Below, in pieces: positions 23,601-35,947 of a DNA stretch of 64,000 nucleotides. The DNA is from Pseudoscleropodium purum (lineage: Eukaryota > Streptophyta > Bryopsida > Hypnales > Brachytheciaceae). The notes beneath the pieces were generated by a model, which was given only the letters and a program-made list of their open reading frames with translations, was not told the DNA's origin and made no database searches. Numbering within the stretch: position 1 is the first letter of the stretch; every line of letters starts with the position of its first letter. Made by a program: the position numbers and the translations under genes. The stretch is from assembly GCA_963969395.1 (NCBI GenBank), contig OZ017795.1, positions 32,655,063 through 32,719,062 of the forward strand, in the 5' to 3' direction.

Positions 23601-26600
23601 AAAATTCGGCCTCATTTGAATTATGCATTTCAAATTACGGTCACTTGAATTGTTCATTTTCAAACCACGAATCCCTGATCCTTTAGGGGTCAACATCCAA
23701 ATCTCATAAACAATTCCAAAGTCACAGATATACATACCGAACTTCAACAGCCTTTTCACAGAGTTCGTCAGCTTCATACAACATGCGTTCTGCTACACCC
23801 ACTTCAATACGACCTTCGAGGCCCTCCCTTCCCTCCTTCAACAAAGCCTCCACTTCATCAAGTATCTTCTGGAATCCTTCATCATCTGACTTCGGTTCAG
23901 GAAGATTGCGAAAAGTTTCGGTTCGCTCTGAAGGATATGAAGGACTTCCACGAGATGGTCTTCTATCTTGAGACGAACGTGGCTCAACCTCTCTGTCCGA
24001 ATTATTTACGGTACCTGAGCTTCCAGAGGATCCCTGCCGTCTCTTGCTACCGTTCCCCCCTGCAAGAATAAACTTAAAGTCAAATCGAGCAGATTCTTGT
24101 TATGCTTTACAGCTCATCTGAAATACTCATGTTCTCTCAAACCATGAAGAGAGATAGTAAGCAGATACTGTTCACAAGTTGTCAGGCACCGCAATTTAGC
24201 TTGAGAAGCGTTTACTAGTTGCTAAAAGGTACCTACACCTGCAATTAGGTGTAGCTTCCTATTATTATACTGTCTTCATTTTCGTTGAGTTTGTTGTAAG
24301 AGGATTCCAACGCATCTTACCTCGTAATTTTTGGACACCACTTAAATAAATTACGAGCTTTCAAAGCGCTGGTTATAAGTGTATCCGAGTCGACCATAGA
24401 CTCTCAATGTTCAGATCATGAACAATTTTAGGTAAGAACCTAGAGGGGTTGCCATTGGGTAAGAGCTGCAATTAGGTGTAGTTCCTTAACATTTCTTGCT
24501 CAAAGTTTGGTACAGGACTTCTACTAACATGTTCATAAGAACTAGTACCTTCGTTAGTGTCACTGGAACTGCCATTCCCACCAAAGTCTGCATCTGAAGC
24601 ATCAGAAGAACCTTCACGCCCCCACCTTTGGCCATAATCTGCTTTGCTGGAAGACTTGATTCCTTCACTACCTTCAGGGCGAGGTTCGCCTCTAGGACTT
24701 CGCTCTTGTCCATCATATGATAACACGTCCTGCACACCTTGTGGCCGAGCTGCTCCTCTGCTGACATTAACAGCTGGTCATTACATAATGAAAACGGGAA
24801 CAAGAACAGTATAGGAAACCTGCAAGACCAACGTCTATAGGGAACGGAAGGCAACGAAGTCCTATCCAAAGTATAGAGAACCCTAATGCATTTATAAAAC
24901 CAAGGTCAATGAGGCCAACCCTATTACACAAAAAAAAATATTAGACCCACAGTGGGACAGCCTACGCAGCTATTCTGGCATCATCACAAACCCTACTTGC
25001 TCCGTTCCGTAGAGGTTTGTGATATACGAGGGTCTTCAAAGAGCACTCTGAAGCAAGGATCAGGGTTCTTCATCCGTGGGTTCTTCAAAGCCTCAGGTTT
25101 GGAGGAAGAAACCCAATAGTTTGCTCCTCCGGGTCCTCGATGCCGGGTTTCCTCCTCCAGGTGCACTAAAGTACAAACTAGCCATAACGAAGACATACCG
25201 TTCATATGAAATCAAAGGACTTCAAATAACTCTCTTCCAGAACCAAAACCTCACGTAAGATTACCCAAAAGCATAGCATTTGTGAAGGAGAACCAACCTG
25301 CCAACAGCCACACGGTCACTCACTCCTCCATACTCATCTGACCTACTGTTGTTTCCTACTGATCCAGAGACACCATACTTCTCTTTGCACAAGACGTTTG
25401 AAGGACTCATCTCAGAAACATTCGTTTCATTTTGAGTCCAAGAATTCGGTTGTGTAGCTTCATCAGAAAAGGCAGCGGACGTCTCTGTGCCACTCATAAT
25501 CCTTTTCAACCTAAGCGCATCCGGTTTAAAAGCAATCCCAAGAGTTTTAGGAACCACTCGGAAACCCTCCGAACCGTCCAATTCATTTGAACTGCCTATA
25601 GCTTCCCAGGATCCTCTTGAAGTCTGTTCCCCTGGAGCATCAGCCTCATTGTAAATTTTCCCTCTTCTCGGTGCCACCTTGTTCCTCAAAACATCATCAT
25701 CTTGAGCTCCACTAGGTACAGGAGAAGCCTGGGCAACATTTTCCACGGGGTTCCTTGCAGTTGGGACTGCTACAGTCTTCTTTGAATGCAATACATATTT
25801 GCTATCTGCTTCTGGAGCCCTGAACCCTGCATCTTGAGATAACAATTCCACAGCTGCATTATCCTGCTTTGACTGAATTTGATCTTTAGTTTCAGATACG
25901 CCATCTTCTTGTGGAGCCCTAGTTCCCACATCTTGGAAAAAAAGCTCCATGGGACTATCTCCAGTCTGCGCTTTCGAGAATTTTGAGCGTGCGGATTGAC
26001 GATTCTCCCTGATGCTTCCAACTTCAAATGTGACGTCCGCAGGTCTACTATCAAGCAACAAAACTCGATCCCCTCTACTGTCATAGAGGATAGTAGAGGG
26101 TAGTGCTTTACTATCATACACTGACGTTGAAAATGCATCCACTCTGTTTGATGTCCGAGAATCCTCCGAAGGTTCACATCCTGAAATTGCAAGTGTATAC
26201 GTTAGCCTAACATAACAAGGACTCGAATATTCACACGTCTTAAAATTCCTAAGCTCATCATATACACAGATTAGAAACGCTATTACGTTTATTACCAAAC
26301 GCAAAACCACAATCTCACCTTGCGGTTTAACTTCATTTGCACGTCTGTCCTTAACAAAAGCCTCCTCCCACTTCAACTGTGTTCCGCTTTCATTTGAATT
26401 CCGAATCCTATAGGTTCCACTGTGTCTTTCCTCCACATCAGTAAATGCAGAGATGAGCGTAACATCTTTTTCCACGATCTTGTTATTTTGAGAAACTTCA
26501 GATGTGGGGGTTCTAAAACTAGAAACGTTACTAGAGGTCTCCTTTTCAAGAGATGATATCTTATTATCTAGGTTTGCAACCACCATAGTCAAGTGCGCTA

Positions 26601-28532
26601 CAGATTTAGCAATGTGAGACAAGGCTGCCTCTATCTCTGCAGAGGATAACACTTTTGATCCCGCAGAGGAATTAACCTCATCCTGCCTGTTTTCTTGTAG
26701 TCCAGCAAACGAAGCTGATTCAATGGGAACCGTTGGACTGCTCAAAGTAGCTTCATTCCTTGTTCCCTACAAAACAAGCTACACAATCAGAAAACCTAGT
26801 GGTGATATGCAACTTCATTGCCTTCCACATCTCATCTGCAAAATTTAGAGTCTAATCCTGAATTACATCATATTCATCACCAGTAAAAAACTCCCAGTAC
26901 AGGTATTCTGAAGAACAAAAACGCGTTAAACCATGACAATTGTAACCCCATCTCAGGCAATTCCTAACTTACATGATGCCAATTGTAAAGTTGCTAGGTC
27001 TTCTACCTCTAAGGGGTGAGTAATCTGTCAATCAAAAATGTCCAAAAAAACCAACTTGAAGTTCTAAAGCGAAAAAAGAACAAGGAAACATACAGCAAAG
27101 TCGCATTAATGATTCTATACAACATTCTGATGCACGTCTGGACTCCAAACCTCAGTCTAGCCACAAAGCACGTCAGGTTCTCAAATTCGTAAACAAATAC
27201 CAAACAATTAGAAAAAACTAATGGTGATATGTGATCTCAACCCTTCGAAGTGTCGCTCACAGCTAATCTCCAAAACATCTTATCACTGGTAGAGAATCCC
27301 CTCCACAGGTATTCTATAATACCAAGCAATCTTTAAGGGCACTTTCCAGTAAAACAATGACAATTGTACCACAGTTAGGTTTCCTAGGTTACCTCTTGGG
27401 ACGAGTTTCTAGAAGAAAATGTACAAGAATGTCAAAACACATCCAGAAGCTCATAACAAAGGGCTCAGACCTAGAAATCCTTCTGGATAACCAATTCTAA
27501 TGCACATCCAGACCCTAGAATCCAAACGCTAGAATCTAGTCACAGAACACTCGACTGTTGGTTAGAAGTAGAATCGGAAACCCCTTGTACAGTATACAGT
27601 CACCCCTCGGTGTCTCCTGTTCAAAATCACTCTATTAGGGACGTCTTGCAGGGGAGGTTTCCGATTCTACATCTGTCTCCTAGATGTTCTCAAATTGGAA
27701 AAAACCATAACATTCTTGAATTTCAAGGCAGGAGACCCTACGCTTTCCATGAAAGCAAACTTGCCCATGGGCCACTGTAACACGAATATTTTCTTGTAAC
27801 AGTGACACTGTCGAAGGACACCCTGCCTTCCCATTCAAAAATGTTATGAACGATCCCGAACAATCAGAAAACCCTAATGATGATCTGCAACTTCAGCATC
27901 TAGAATTCTCCTCCACATCTCATTTCCAGAACCTAGATTCTAACCCTAAAGCCCTTCAAATTTCTACCAGTATCGATGCATACCCAGACTATGACATTCT
28001 TGCGAATGCTGGAAAGCTGCACCGCCATTGTCGCTTGCACGGCGTTAAACTGCGCCACCAACATTCGAATCACTCCGGCGAGTTGTTGCCGCAACGTGAC
28101 CGTGGTCGCCGTGAGAATCGCAAGCGACAGAATCCCCACCGAAACCCCTGCAACAGCAGCACCACTCCCCTGCTTGGCAAATGCCACCGCAACAGATACC
28201 ACAACCCCGACTCCCATAGCCAGAGCCTCAACTCCTCCTTCCTGCTCCAAAACCCCACGACTGGGAGGCAAATCCTGCTGGTCTTTGCCTGGTGCCCAGC
28301 TCTCGTAAGGCCATGATACCGACGCCGAGCACAGGCGGCCAATTCGCCGTGTAGAGTACTCCCGTCGAATCTTACCAAAGGAATGCGAATACAATCGCCA
28401 ATTCTTACCAAAGGTCTGCGAATACAAAACCTTGCGAGTACTGAAACGAGAGACTCGCGTGAACTGGGGTTGGGATTGGGGTTGTAAAAATACTAGTCGT
28501 GGTAAACCGAGGGCTACTGTGAACGCGCCCAT
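20663..28532 (-). CDS. Predicted plastid TPR-domain protein, nine exons
   Basis: Exons, in transcript order: 28532-27984, 26766-26319, 26180-25298, 24760-24549, 24059-23738, 23313-23154, 22652-22479, 21919-21829, 20919-20663. All have GT-AG introns and the phases join to exactly 1032 codons, which supports the model. Residues 1 to about 70 are rich in Ser, Arg and Phe and lack acidic residues, like a chloroplast transit peptide. Residues 105-119 and 125-145 are two glycine/alanine-rich membrane segments. The middle (about 184-770) is acidic, Ser-rich and low in complexity, probably disordered. The C-terminal part (about 770-1015) carries TPR-type helices with repeated NWGLA motifs. I recall plant plastid TPR proteins of unknown function with this C-terminal pattern; no role is assigned. 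The join of exon 1 to exon 2 is the least certain, since a small exon could be missed in the long first intron. Confidence 0.82.
20951..21238. repeat. Tandem 150-bp duplication in the last intron of the TPR gene
   Basis: Two adjacent diverged copies (20,951-21,100 and 21,101 to about 21,238) share phrases such as GAGGATTGCAACA, GATGGAATAGC and AAGTCTTA in the same order and spacing. The first copy starts 31 bases inside the intron beyond the acceptor of the last exon. Confidence 0.85.
24223..24488. mobile_element. TA-target MITE in an intron of the TPR gene
   Basis: The left end TAAAAGGTACCTACACCT and the right end AGGTGTAGTTCCTTA are inverted copies, and the interior shares TTTTTGGACACCACTTAA with the family members at 15.3, 29.1 and 39.1 kb. 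It lies between exons 4 and 5 (minus strand) and does not touch the splice sites. Confidence 0.65.
26181..26318 (-). other. In-frame, stop-free 138-nt intron of the TPR gene
   Basis: On the minus strand the segment starts GTGAGATTG, ends TTGCAATTTCAG, is T-rich, and is exactly 46 codons long without a stop. Its translation is hydrophobic and differs sharply from the acidic, Ser-rich sequence on both sides, which marks it as an intron. If retained, it would add a membrane-like segment without changing the frame. Confidence 0.75.
26780..27980. repeat. Diverged duplications in the first intron of the TPR gene
   Basis: Three segments starting near 26,783, 27,204 and 27,861 begin with the same pattern (CAATCAGAAAA, then CTAATGGTGATATG or a variant) and continue with matched phrases. 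The first two also share ATGACAATTGTA and a TCTGATGCAC/TCTAATGCAC region further on, giving a unit of about 420 bp. A 15-bp perfect inverted pair (GTAGAATCGGAAACC at 27,568 and complement at 27,656) lies between the second and third. Confidence 0.7.
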
Positions 28533-29057
28533 CGCAAGCAATCCACAATCGTGAAAACCCAAGATTCTCTTGACTAAAAAAGCCTCCAAACGAACGTGAC
28601 TAGCAACATGGTTGAAATTGTTGACAAACTAATAGCGAAAATCAAACTACGGCGCGGGTGCAGTGAAACTCAGAGAAAAATGAAGTGCGCTTGATTGTGG
28701 ACGGGAATTGGGGATTGCGGGGTCAAAAGATGTTGCAGGAAGAGTTGTGGGATTAAGATTTACGTGCTGGGATTGAAATGGGGAGGTGAGGAAGTGATGG
28801 AGGAGCGAGAGATTGTTGGAGTGCGATCGAGAGGGAGGGAGGGGTAGGAATTGGTGGACACAGCGGCGCTGCGATAGCGAACGTGAAATCCAGAAGGGAA
28901 AAACAAGTGGAAGTGGAGAGACTCACTTTATGTTAGGGGAGCAGGCATTTGGTGCATCGTGGCCCTGTGGTTGAGCATCAGCACCATTGCACGGTAGAAT
29001 TTGACACGGTAAGGTACGAGGGTCCGCAGTCCAAGACTCTATATTGGCCCTCCAAAA
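28533..29057 (-). promoter_or_regulatory. 5' leader and promoter region of the TPR gene, with a short upstream ORF
   Basis: The minus strand has an 11-codon upstream ORF (ATG at 28,609, stop at 28,574) out of frame with the main ATG at 28,532. If the transcript starts above it, it could reduce translation of the main frame. Further upstream (about 28,740-28,930) the plus strand is purine-rich. No TATA box was identified with confidence. Confidence 0.4.
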
Positions 29058-29334
29058 TAAGGTAACCACACCTAAAACCGCAATTCTGCATGGTTCCCAA
29101 TACCGTATTGAACTATTTATTCTGAGGTAATGTTGGCAGTCTATAGGGGATTCTAGATTTGCTTAGAATGAATTTTTTGGACATTGTATGAATGAACTAT
29201 GAAATTTCAAAGTGTTGAAAATAAGTGTTTTTTAAAATCAACCCTAGATTTTTATGAATAGTGGGAGTTAATTTCAAGCAAGAATCTGTAGGCATCAATT
29301 TTGAAAGGGGTCAATTTTAGGTGTAGTTACCTTA
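29058..29334. mobile_element. TA-target MITE, best-preserved copy
   Basis: A 277-bp element with near-perfect 20-bp inverted ends: TAAGGTAACCACACCTAAAA on the left and TTTTAGGTGTAGTTACCTTA on the right (one mismatch). The outer TA on each side fits a 2-bp target duplication. The interior matches the copies at 15.3 and 39.1 kb. It lies about 0.5 kb upstream of the TPR start codon. Confidence 0.8.
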
Positions 29335-29750
29335 CAGGTTCATCTAACCTTCAAATTCAAGTGATCCAAGTCACATTCTTTATATGTGTCATATATGTAG
29401 TTAGTTGACTAATCACAAATTATCTCATTTAGAATGAAAAATAAAATTCCATTATAAGTTGCAATCAAGTGCAAGAATTTGTGTGAACTAAGTCTTAGAA
29501 GGTGGTTTGAGGGGCTTGCCACTCTCATCAAATGTAATGTGTGAACTTGAAGGTGCTTCTAAAAGAAAATATTTTTAAATTATTTACATCCAAATTGTTG
29601 GGTGATAGGATGTTTGGAGTGTAAGATAGAGGACACTCTCATTGTACCTAAATGCTTCTAAATAATAAACAATTGAATTTGTTATTCCTATTTGTGTAAG
29701 GGTCCTACCATTCCATTGGCTAGTTCATTTCATTGACAAAATTGTGCCAA
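29335..29750. other. AT-rich intergenic DNA
   Basis: No gene or clear repeat boundary seen between the MITE at 29.1 kb and the 0.9-kb TTAA element. Confidence 0.5.
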
Positions 29751-29754
29751 TTAA

Positions 29755-30659
29755 TTCCTAAAGGCTCAAATAACATTTTTTGGCAATATAGATATTTTGA
29801 GCAACTCACTATGACTGGAATTTTCATTTTTTTCTTTGAAATTTTCAAAGAACATATGGTCAAGGAGTATCTTTAAAGCCCAACAATTTTTATAACTTTT
29901 AACTACATGGTTAAAAAGTGATTGCATGATATGTCATTTCATTGCTTAACAGGCAACTCAAAATATTAAAAAAATCTTTTTTTTAAGAAATAAAAATTTG
30001 AAATTATTTTTTTAAATTTATCTATATATGGAAAGCTTTATATCATTCCATTTGGATTAATAAGGTGAAAGTTACGAGGAGTTTTAGCTTACGGGCAATT
30101 ATGGATTCTCTACTCTAAAATAAACTTTGAAATCCTTTATTTAACTTTATTTAACTCAATATTTTTGAAAAAAATAAAATCTTCGGATGAAGATTGTTTA
30201 CTACAACATGACAACCATTGGATTGGCATTTTTCAATTCCATAACTAAATTCTTAATAATTTTGTATTTTGAATTATTTTCTACTTATTATATTTTTTCT
30301 ATATGTTGTACAATTCCAAATGATCTAAAAAATTTTGGGCATGTAGATAGCTTGCCTTGAAAAATATCAAAGAGGCACAACCATTTTAGACATATTTTCA
30401 TACAAATGTGACCTTGTGAAGTGTAGCTACTTGTATTCTCACAAGGCCAAAAAATGATAATTGTCAATTCAAATGCTAATATCTTGCAATCTACATTGTA
30501 GAAATTTTGAAAATTTTTTCCCATCTTTTCAAACTAATATACTACAAGATCCTACAATTACAAGTTTCCAGAGAGTGTTTTTTTTTCTAAAATTTGTTAC
30601 TTGGATTAGAAATGACAATTTTGGAGTGTTTTTGGTGAGAATATAGCATTGGTTAGGGG
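29755..30659 (+). mobile_element. TTAA-flanked 0.9-kb transposon, copy 1
   Basis: The left end is TTAA|TTCCTAAAGGCTC and the right end is TTAGGGG|TTAA (30,660-30,663), with the left end slightly decayed from CCCCTAAAG. The interior is about 0.9 kb, AT-rich and non-coding, and follows the same order of sequence blocks as the copies at 32.7, 41 (inverted) and 63 kb (for example GGTTAAAAAGT, GGAAAGCTTT, CTACTCTAA, CAAATGCTAATATCTT). Confidence 0.7.
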
Positions 30660-30663
30660 TTAA

Positions 30664-32726
30664 GGCAACAATGCTATTTTGTGAGCATGCAAGTGTGAGT
30701 AGGGATTATGTGAGCATTGAGCTCAAAAATTTGAGGAAGCCTTAAGAAACTTAATAATATTTCTAAAATACATTCCATCTTAAAATTTTGGTCAAAATTT
30801 ATTATTTTTAATAAATTTTTGTACCTATTACTATAAACCTATTACCTTAATTATGTAGAATTTAAATGAAAACTATAATTTTTAGTGTTGTGTCTAAAAT
30901 ATGCAAGTGAATGGACTTGTTTAGATTTTAGAAACAAAAATTTGTTCATAGAAATTCATTACCTGTGGAAAGAGTTTAGCCACATTGAATTTCATTTTTG
31001 TTAATCACTATCTTGTAATAGTGTGGGTTCTCTTGAGGCCAATGGGGGATATCTATACTTCTGTCTTGATGTGTTGGTAATTGAACTTGTTAAGATTTGG
31101 GAAGAAAATTTTTGTTGATATGGATTATTTTTGTAAGAAAATGAGCTTAATTACACCAAAGTATTGATTAGTTGATCATTGTCTTTTTGTGGGCCTTTAT
31201 AGGAGTCCAATTCTTCCATCTTTGATCAAATGGTCGTTTGGTTAATCACTTTTTGTTGCTTGGGACCTCTAGGCACCAAAAGGAGGATAGAACACTTACC
31301 ATCTTAATACGCTCTTTATTGAACTTTGCTAGATTTTAAGAAGAAAAAAATTCATTTGGTTACTAATTAAAATTTATTTTAAATCAACTAAGGTTGTTCC
31401 ATTTAGATTTAGATTTTTATAATCAATTCCCTGTTATTGTTGGGTACCTCTCAGCGCCAAAAAGAGTCCCATTAGCTATGGAAAAAAAAAATTTGTAATT
31501 AAAACTTTTGAAATTTTCTTTGCTACCTCCCATCCCTAGTTTTGAGCTTATTTGGGCATAATTTTTGCTCTTGAGCACCAATTGAAAAAAAAATTATATT
31601 CCCATGAAGCTAATCAATTTTTCTATCTTCAAGTAATGAAAGTATTAAAGATTTGGCAATGAAATTTTCAATGCATGTTATGACTAAATGAATCTATAGT
31701 GAATGTACAGTGTATAATCTAAAGTACAAACAAGTGGACATGGCTATTAATTGCAATCAAAGAAAGATAAAAAAAAATAGAAGGTTCCAATAGATAAAAA
31801 ACACTATACATTAATATAGATAGACTTTATAGAGAAAGAAGACTTCTTGTGCAACTACCTTGTCTTCTCCATGTGTTTTTCCTTGTAGTGAAGGAATGGC
31901 TGGCTGTCAAAAAAAATTCTTTCAAAAAAAAAAAATTGAATTGAATTTTTTCAAAAAAGTAATAATTTTATGTGACATGGCAAGGGCTTGGTCATGTCAT
32001 ACTATTGCAATGGTGTAATTTTCTTATTCCCCGCAACTTGGGAACTTGCGGGCTTCCATTGCCCTGAAATTCCTTCTAATGTCTTTAATTCAATCAACTT
32101 CAAATTGCCATAAAAATTTCAATTTTGTAAATTTAAAAAGTAATTTATAAACTACATTTTTAATACTTCATTTCATTATTTAATGTCAAATACAAAAGAA
32201 ATCATCTTCAATCCCTAAACAAGTAATTTAGGGCAAAAAACAACAACCAAAAGGGACTAATATTATTGAAAAAATGGAATATAAGGCAACATGCATTATG
32301 ACAAATTCCAAAAACATTATTTAGATGTATACAAGGTGAATACATCTTTTAGTGCATGTTGTCAAGACTATGCACTAAGAGACATTTATGCAGTTAGAAA
32401 GTTCTTAGAAACACATGTCTTTCTTAGAGGGCCACAAAACACATGTTTCTCCATTTTGACCACATACACAAGACTACCTACTCTTTGCTAACTCTTGTAT
32501 TACATATCATTAGTACAAAATATTGTAGTTTGAGAGGTTCTACCTATATTTTCATTCAATGAGGATAAGAATTTTAATTTTTATTGATTTTTGCAAGCCA
32601 TTAACCATGTCATGCTCCCACGGACATTAAGTGTGAAGTACCATTGTTCATCCTGGGAATTTTGTGCAAAAAGGAAAGACCTTCTACAATAGCTTATTTT
32701 CAAATGAGTGCTTTTGGTTTTCTTCA
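30664..32726. other. AT-rich intergenic DNA
   Basis: No gene recognised. Near 32,030-32,080 an inverted phrase (CGCAACTTGGGAACTTGCGG) is followed by CTTCTAATG, which resembles the end of the MITE at 11.1 kb, but I found no matching left end. Confidence 0.4.
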
Positions 32727-33614
32727 CCCCTAAATGCTCAAATTACGTTTTTTGGCAATATAGAAATTTTGGGCAACTTACTACAAATGGAGTTTTTATT
32801 TTATTTTTTCTTTAAAATTTTAACACAACATATGCTTAAGGAGAAGCTTTAAGACCCAAAAAATTTCATAGCTTTTGAATATATGGTTAAAAAGTTATTG
32901 TATAATATATACTTTTACTACTTGTCGGGCAGCTTGGACAACTGAAATTTTGTTTTTTGAAAATCACTTTTTTAAGAAATTAAAATTTCAAATTAGTTCT
33001 TAAGATTTATATATTTGGAAAGCTTTGAATTATTCCATTTTGATCAATGAGTAAAAAATTATGAGGAGTTTTAGTTTTTGGGAGTTTGTAGGTCATTATA
33101 GAATCTCTACTCTAAGACAAGCTTTGAAGTCCTTTATTTAACTCAATTTTCAATATTTTTGAAAAAAAAATAAAAACATTAGGTGTAGATTGTTTATTAC
33201 AACATCACAACCATTGGAATTTGCATTTTTCAATTTCATAACTAAATTGTTAACAATTTAGTATTTTGAATCATTCTCCCTTTCTTTTTACTTGCTATTT
33301 TTTTTCAAGCTTCTAGCAAACTTGAATTGAAGAATGAATTCAAAGAGTAACCACCACTTTGGACATTTTTTCATACAAATGTGACCTTATGAAGTGAAGC
33401 TGCCCAGATTTTTGTCAATTCAAATGCTAATATCTTACAATCTACATGGTGAAAATTTCTGAAATTTTTTGCACACCTTTTCAAACTAATATACTATAAG
33501 ATCCTATAGTCACATGTGTCCAAAAATGTTTCTTTTTCAAAAATTTGGTACTTGTTCTAGAAACAACAATTTTGGAGCGATTTTGGTGAAAACATTGTCA
33601 AATTTATTTAGGGG
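32727..33614 (+). mobile_element. TTAA-flanked 0.9-kb transposon, copy 2
   Basis: The left end is TTCA|CCCCTAAATGCTC (target slightly decayed) and the right end is TTAGGGG|TTAA (33,615-33,618). The interior aligns along its whole length with copy 1, including the uninterrupted block TTTTTTAAGAAAT near 32,970 where copy 4 carries an insertion. Confidence 0.75.
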
Positions 33615-33618
33615 TTAA

Positions 33619-35947
33619 AGTAGATGATGCACACTGTGTCAAAAACGATGATTTTCTCAAAGACCAGTCCATCCTTACAGGGTTAAAATGCTACTATGCA
33701 ATGCAAATTTGAACTAAAATTTTGGTGGTGTCTAATTGCAAAGGTCCCAAAAAAAATTCTAGTTTCATATTTGAATCTGAATCTTTTGATATTTTTCCAA
33801 AAAATTACGATTTCCATAATGCTGGAACTTTGGATCAAGACCTTTGTCCACTAAAACATTATATCTCACTTAATTGAGTATGAAACGGGCCTAAATTTCG
33901 TCCACTGCTTATACTTGCAGAGTTAAATTCAAAAATTGAGTTCTGTGTGGTCTTGTTGGTTTAGAAGTGATTCCCAAGTTGTCACAGAGAGCATCAAACA
34001 TTCATGACTTTTTGAGCCCAGAACTTCACTACGAAATACTCCAAGTTTGCAACTCATGGCTTGCAAAGAACTTTCATATGGACATAGTTGTGAATAGCTT
34101 CATCACTCATGTGTAGAACGGCTTGTTATTTCTACTTTTCATATTATCTATGTTAGTCCCTAACGCCTGCCCCACAACATGTGCACATCATGCCAGCAAT
34201 TCAGAATTCAAAAATTCAAAAAATTCAAAATTTTTGAAAATCAGGGGAGGCAAAACAATGATTGATTTAAACTTGATAGACGACGAAAATGCACGAGCAG
34301 AAGTCTACCATCCAGGATAACTTCTAAAGCGGGTTATACTTGGAAACCAAAAAGAGAACCTGCTCAACTACAATAGTTTACGATTTCTGATTCAGCTCTG
34401 GGCTCCAAGGTCGGGACAGGAAGTTTAACTTAGCACGTGAAACCCATGCCGAGGTTACTTATCATCACATGACAGTCGATTGCACTCAACAATTTTAGAG
34501 TTTGCATTACCGATAAATAAACAGTCCTGCTCATAATATCTGAAGATTTGGGTAAATTACCCTGATTTTCTACTGGAATCACACCCGACTCCTAATCTAA
34601 GGTCCGCAGATCTTTGGACTTATTTCATTTGGGCTTCTTTTCAGTCCACAGTGAAAGCGAAGACCCCCCACTCATCAGAGATATTTGATTGAATCTAGTC
34701 GCCTATTACATAGCACAAGATTAAGTAGAACTTCACCTTAAAAACAAGCCACTCTGAGAGATCATCAAAGATTCTTCGTAAAATTGCTCAAAGGTCCTTC
34801 AGTCGATCTGCATAAACACAACCAAAACAAGAGGATTCAAGATTTAAGTCTAAGGTTTCATGATCTTCAGTCGGCATAGCTATATCAATAGATAGAATAG
34901 GACAGAGAAGCAAAGTACTCATGTAAGCTGAGCCAAAAGCAAACTTTGAAGGGATGCAAACGTCAGAGGAACATTACTGTCCCAAGGACCTTTACCGAAT
35001 ACTGATCCAAGGGCAATATTACTGATTCTGCATTACTTGGAAAACGACAATACCGAAGTCAACTGCTAGGCTCGCCAGTTTCTGAGGCTCCAACTGAACG
35101 ACGTGATGCCTCTGCCCTAGCTGAGCGGGTCCAACAGTCATTCAATGCACTGGGAGGCACAGTGGAACACCTGCAAGAAGCCTGAGATCGACAGACATTT
35201 CTGCCGTGCAGCTGCATCAAAACGTAGTACACATGATCCTTGTTAACATATCTTGATGGTAATATTACAAGAGTAATTTGTGTCAAGTTCCCAACTCAAT
35301 TTGTCCACAAAGCTAATTTGTTTGAGTAGCGTGTATTGGATCAACGCCAGAAGTATACATTGAAGTTGGCTATATAAAAGGCCGACAGATCATGATGTCG
35401 AGTGCTGGCTCTAAATTGAGGATGTCATGCACTACGTGCAAATTTTCTCTTTTCTCACGGTTTAACGCAACAAAATACGGCAGACTGAATTCTACTATCT
35501 CCCTGCAACTACTGTTTCCCACCATGATGAGGAGCTCTCATCTTGATCATCTCTACAAAGCAGCAGTGCTTCTGAATACAGAAATGGGTCACATTAAGGG
35601 CTTTACCACACTAAAGCAGCACCACGTCCGCCAGGCCCAGTCCACATGGCATGAATAATAATTAAAGGTTCTTCTTTTTCCACATTTCATGGACTTCCAA
35701 GCAATAACACCCAGAAGGACTCCGACCTTTCTTGCCGGTCGTCTAATGTGGTAGCCACTTGCTCGAATATGCCAATGGCATTCGTCGACTTCATCCCCTT
35801 TCCTCTAGAGTGGCAAGCCTTTAAAGCATGTATCACCCAGCTCGAGACAACCTTACTTGGTTGCATCTCAAATACGAACACCATTTCACAATCTCAGGAT
35901 ATCTCAGATTGCCAAATTCAATGCAACATGAGTGCCTACATGTCTCC
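33619..35947. other. Intergenic DNA and probable 3' region of the TypA gene
   Basis: From about 34,120 to 35,947 the DNA is less AT-rich than the repeats before it, consistent with the 3'UTR and flank of the minus-strand TypA gene. The open frames here (for example plus 35,392-35,658, minus 35,687-35,884) show no recognisable domain and I treat them as chance. Confidence 0.4.

Noticed and set aside
27846..28316. Plus-strand open frame of 156 codons opposite TPR exon 1
   Set aside because: It is the complement of a transit peptide and membrane region that joins in phase with eight further exons; no domain was recognised.
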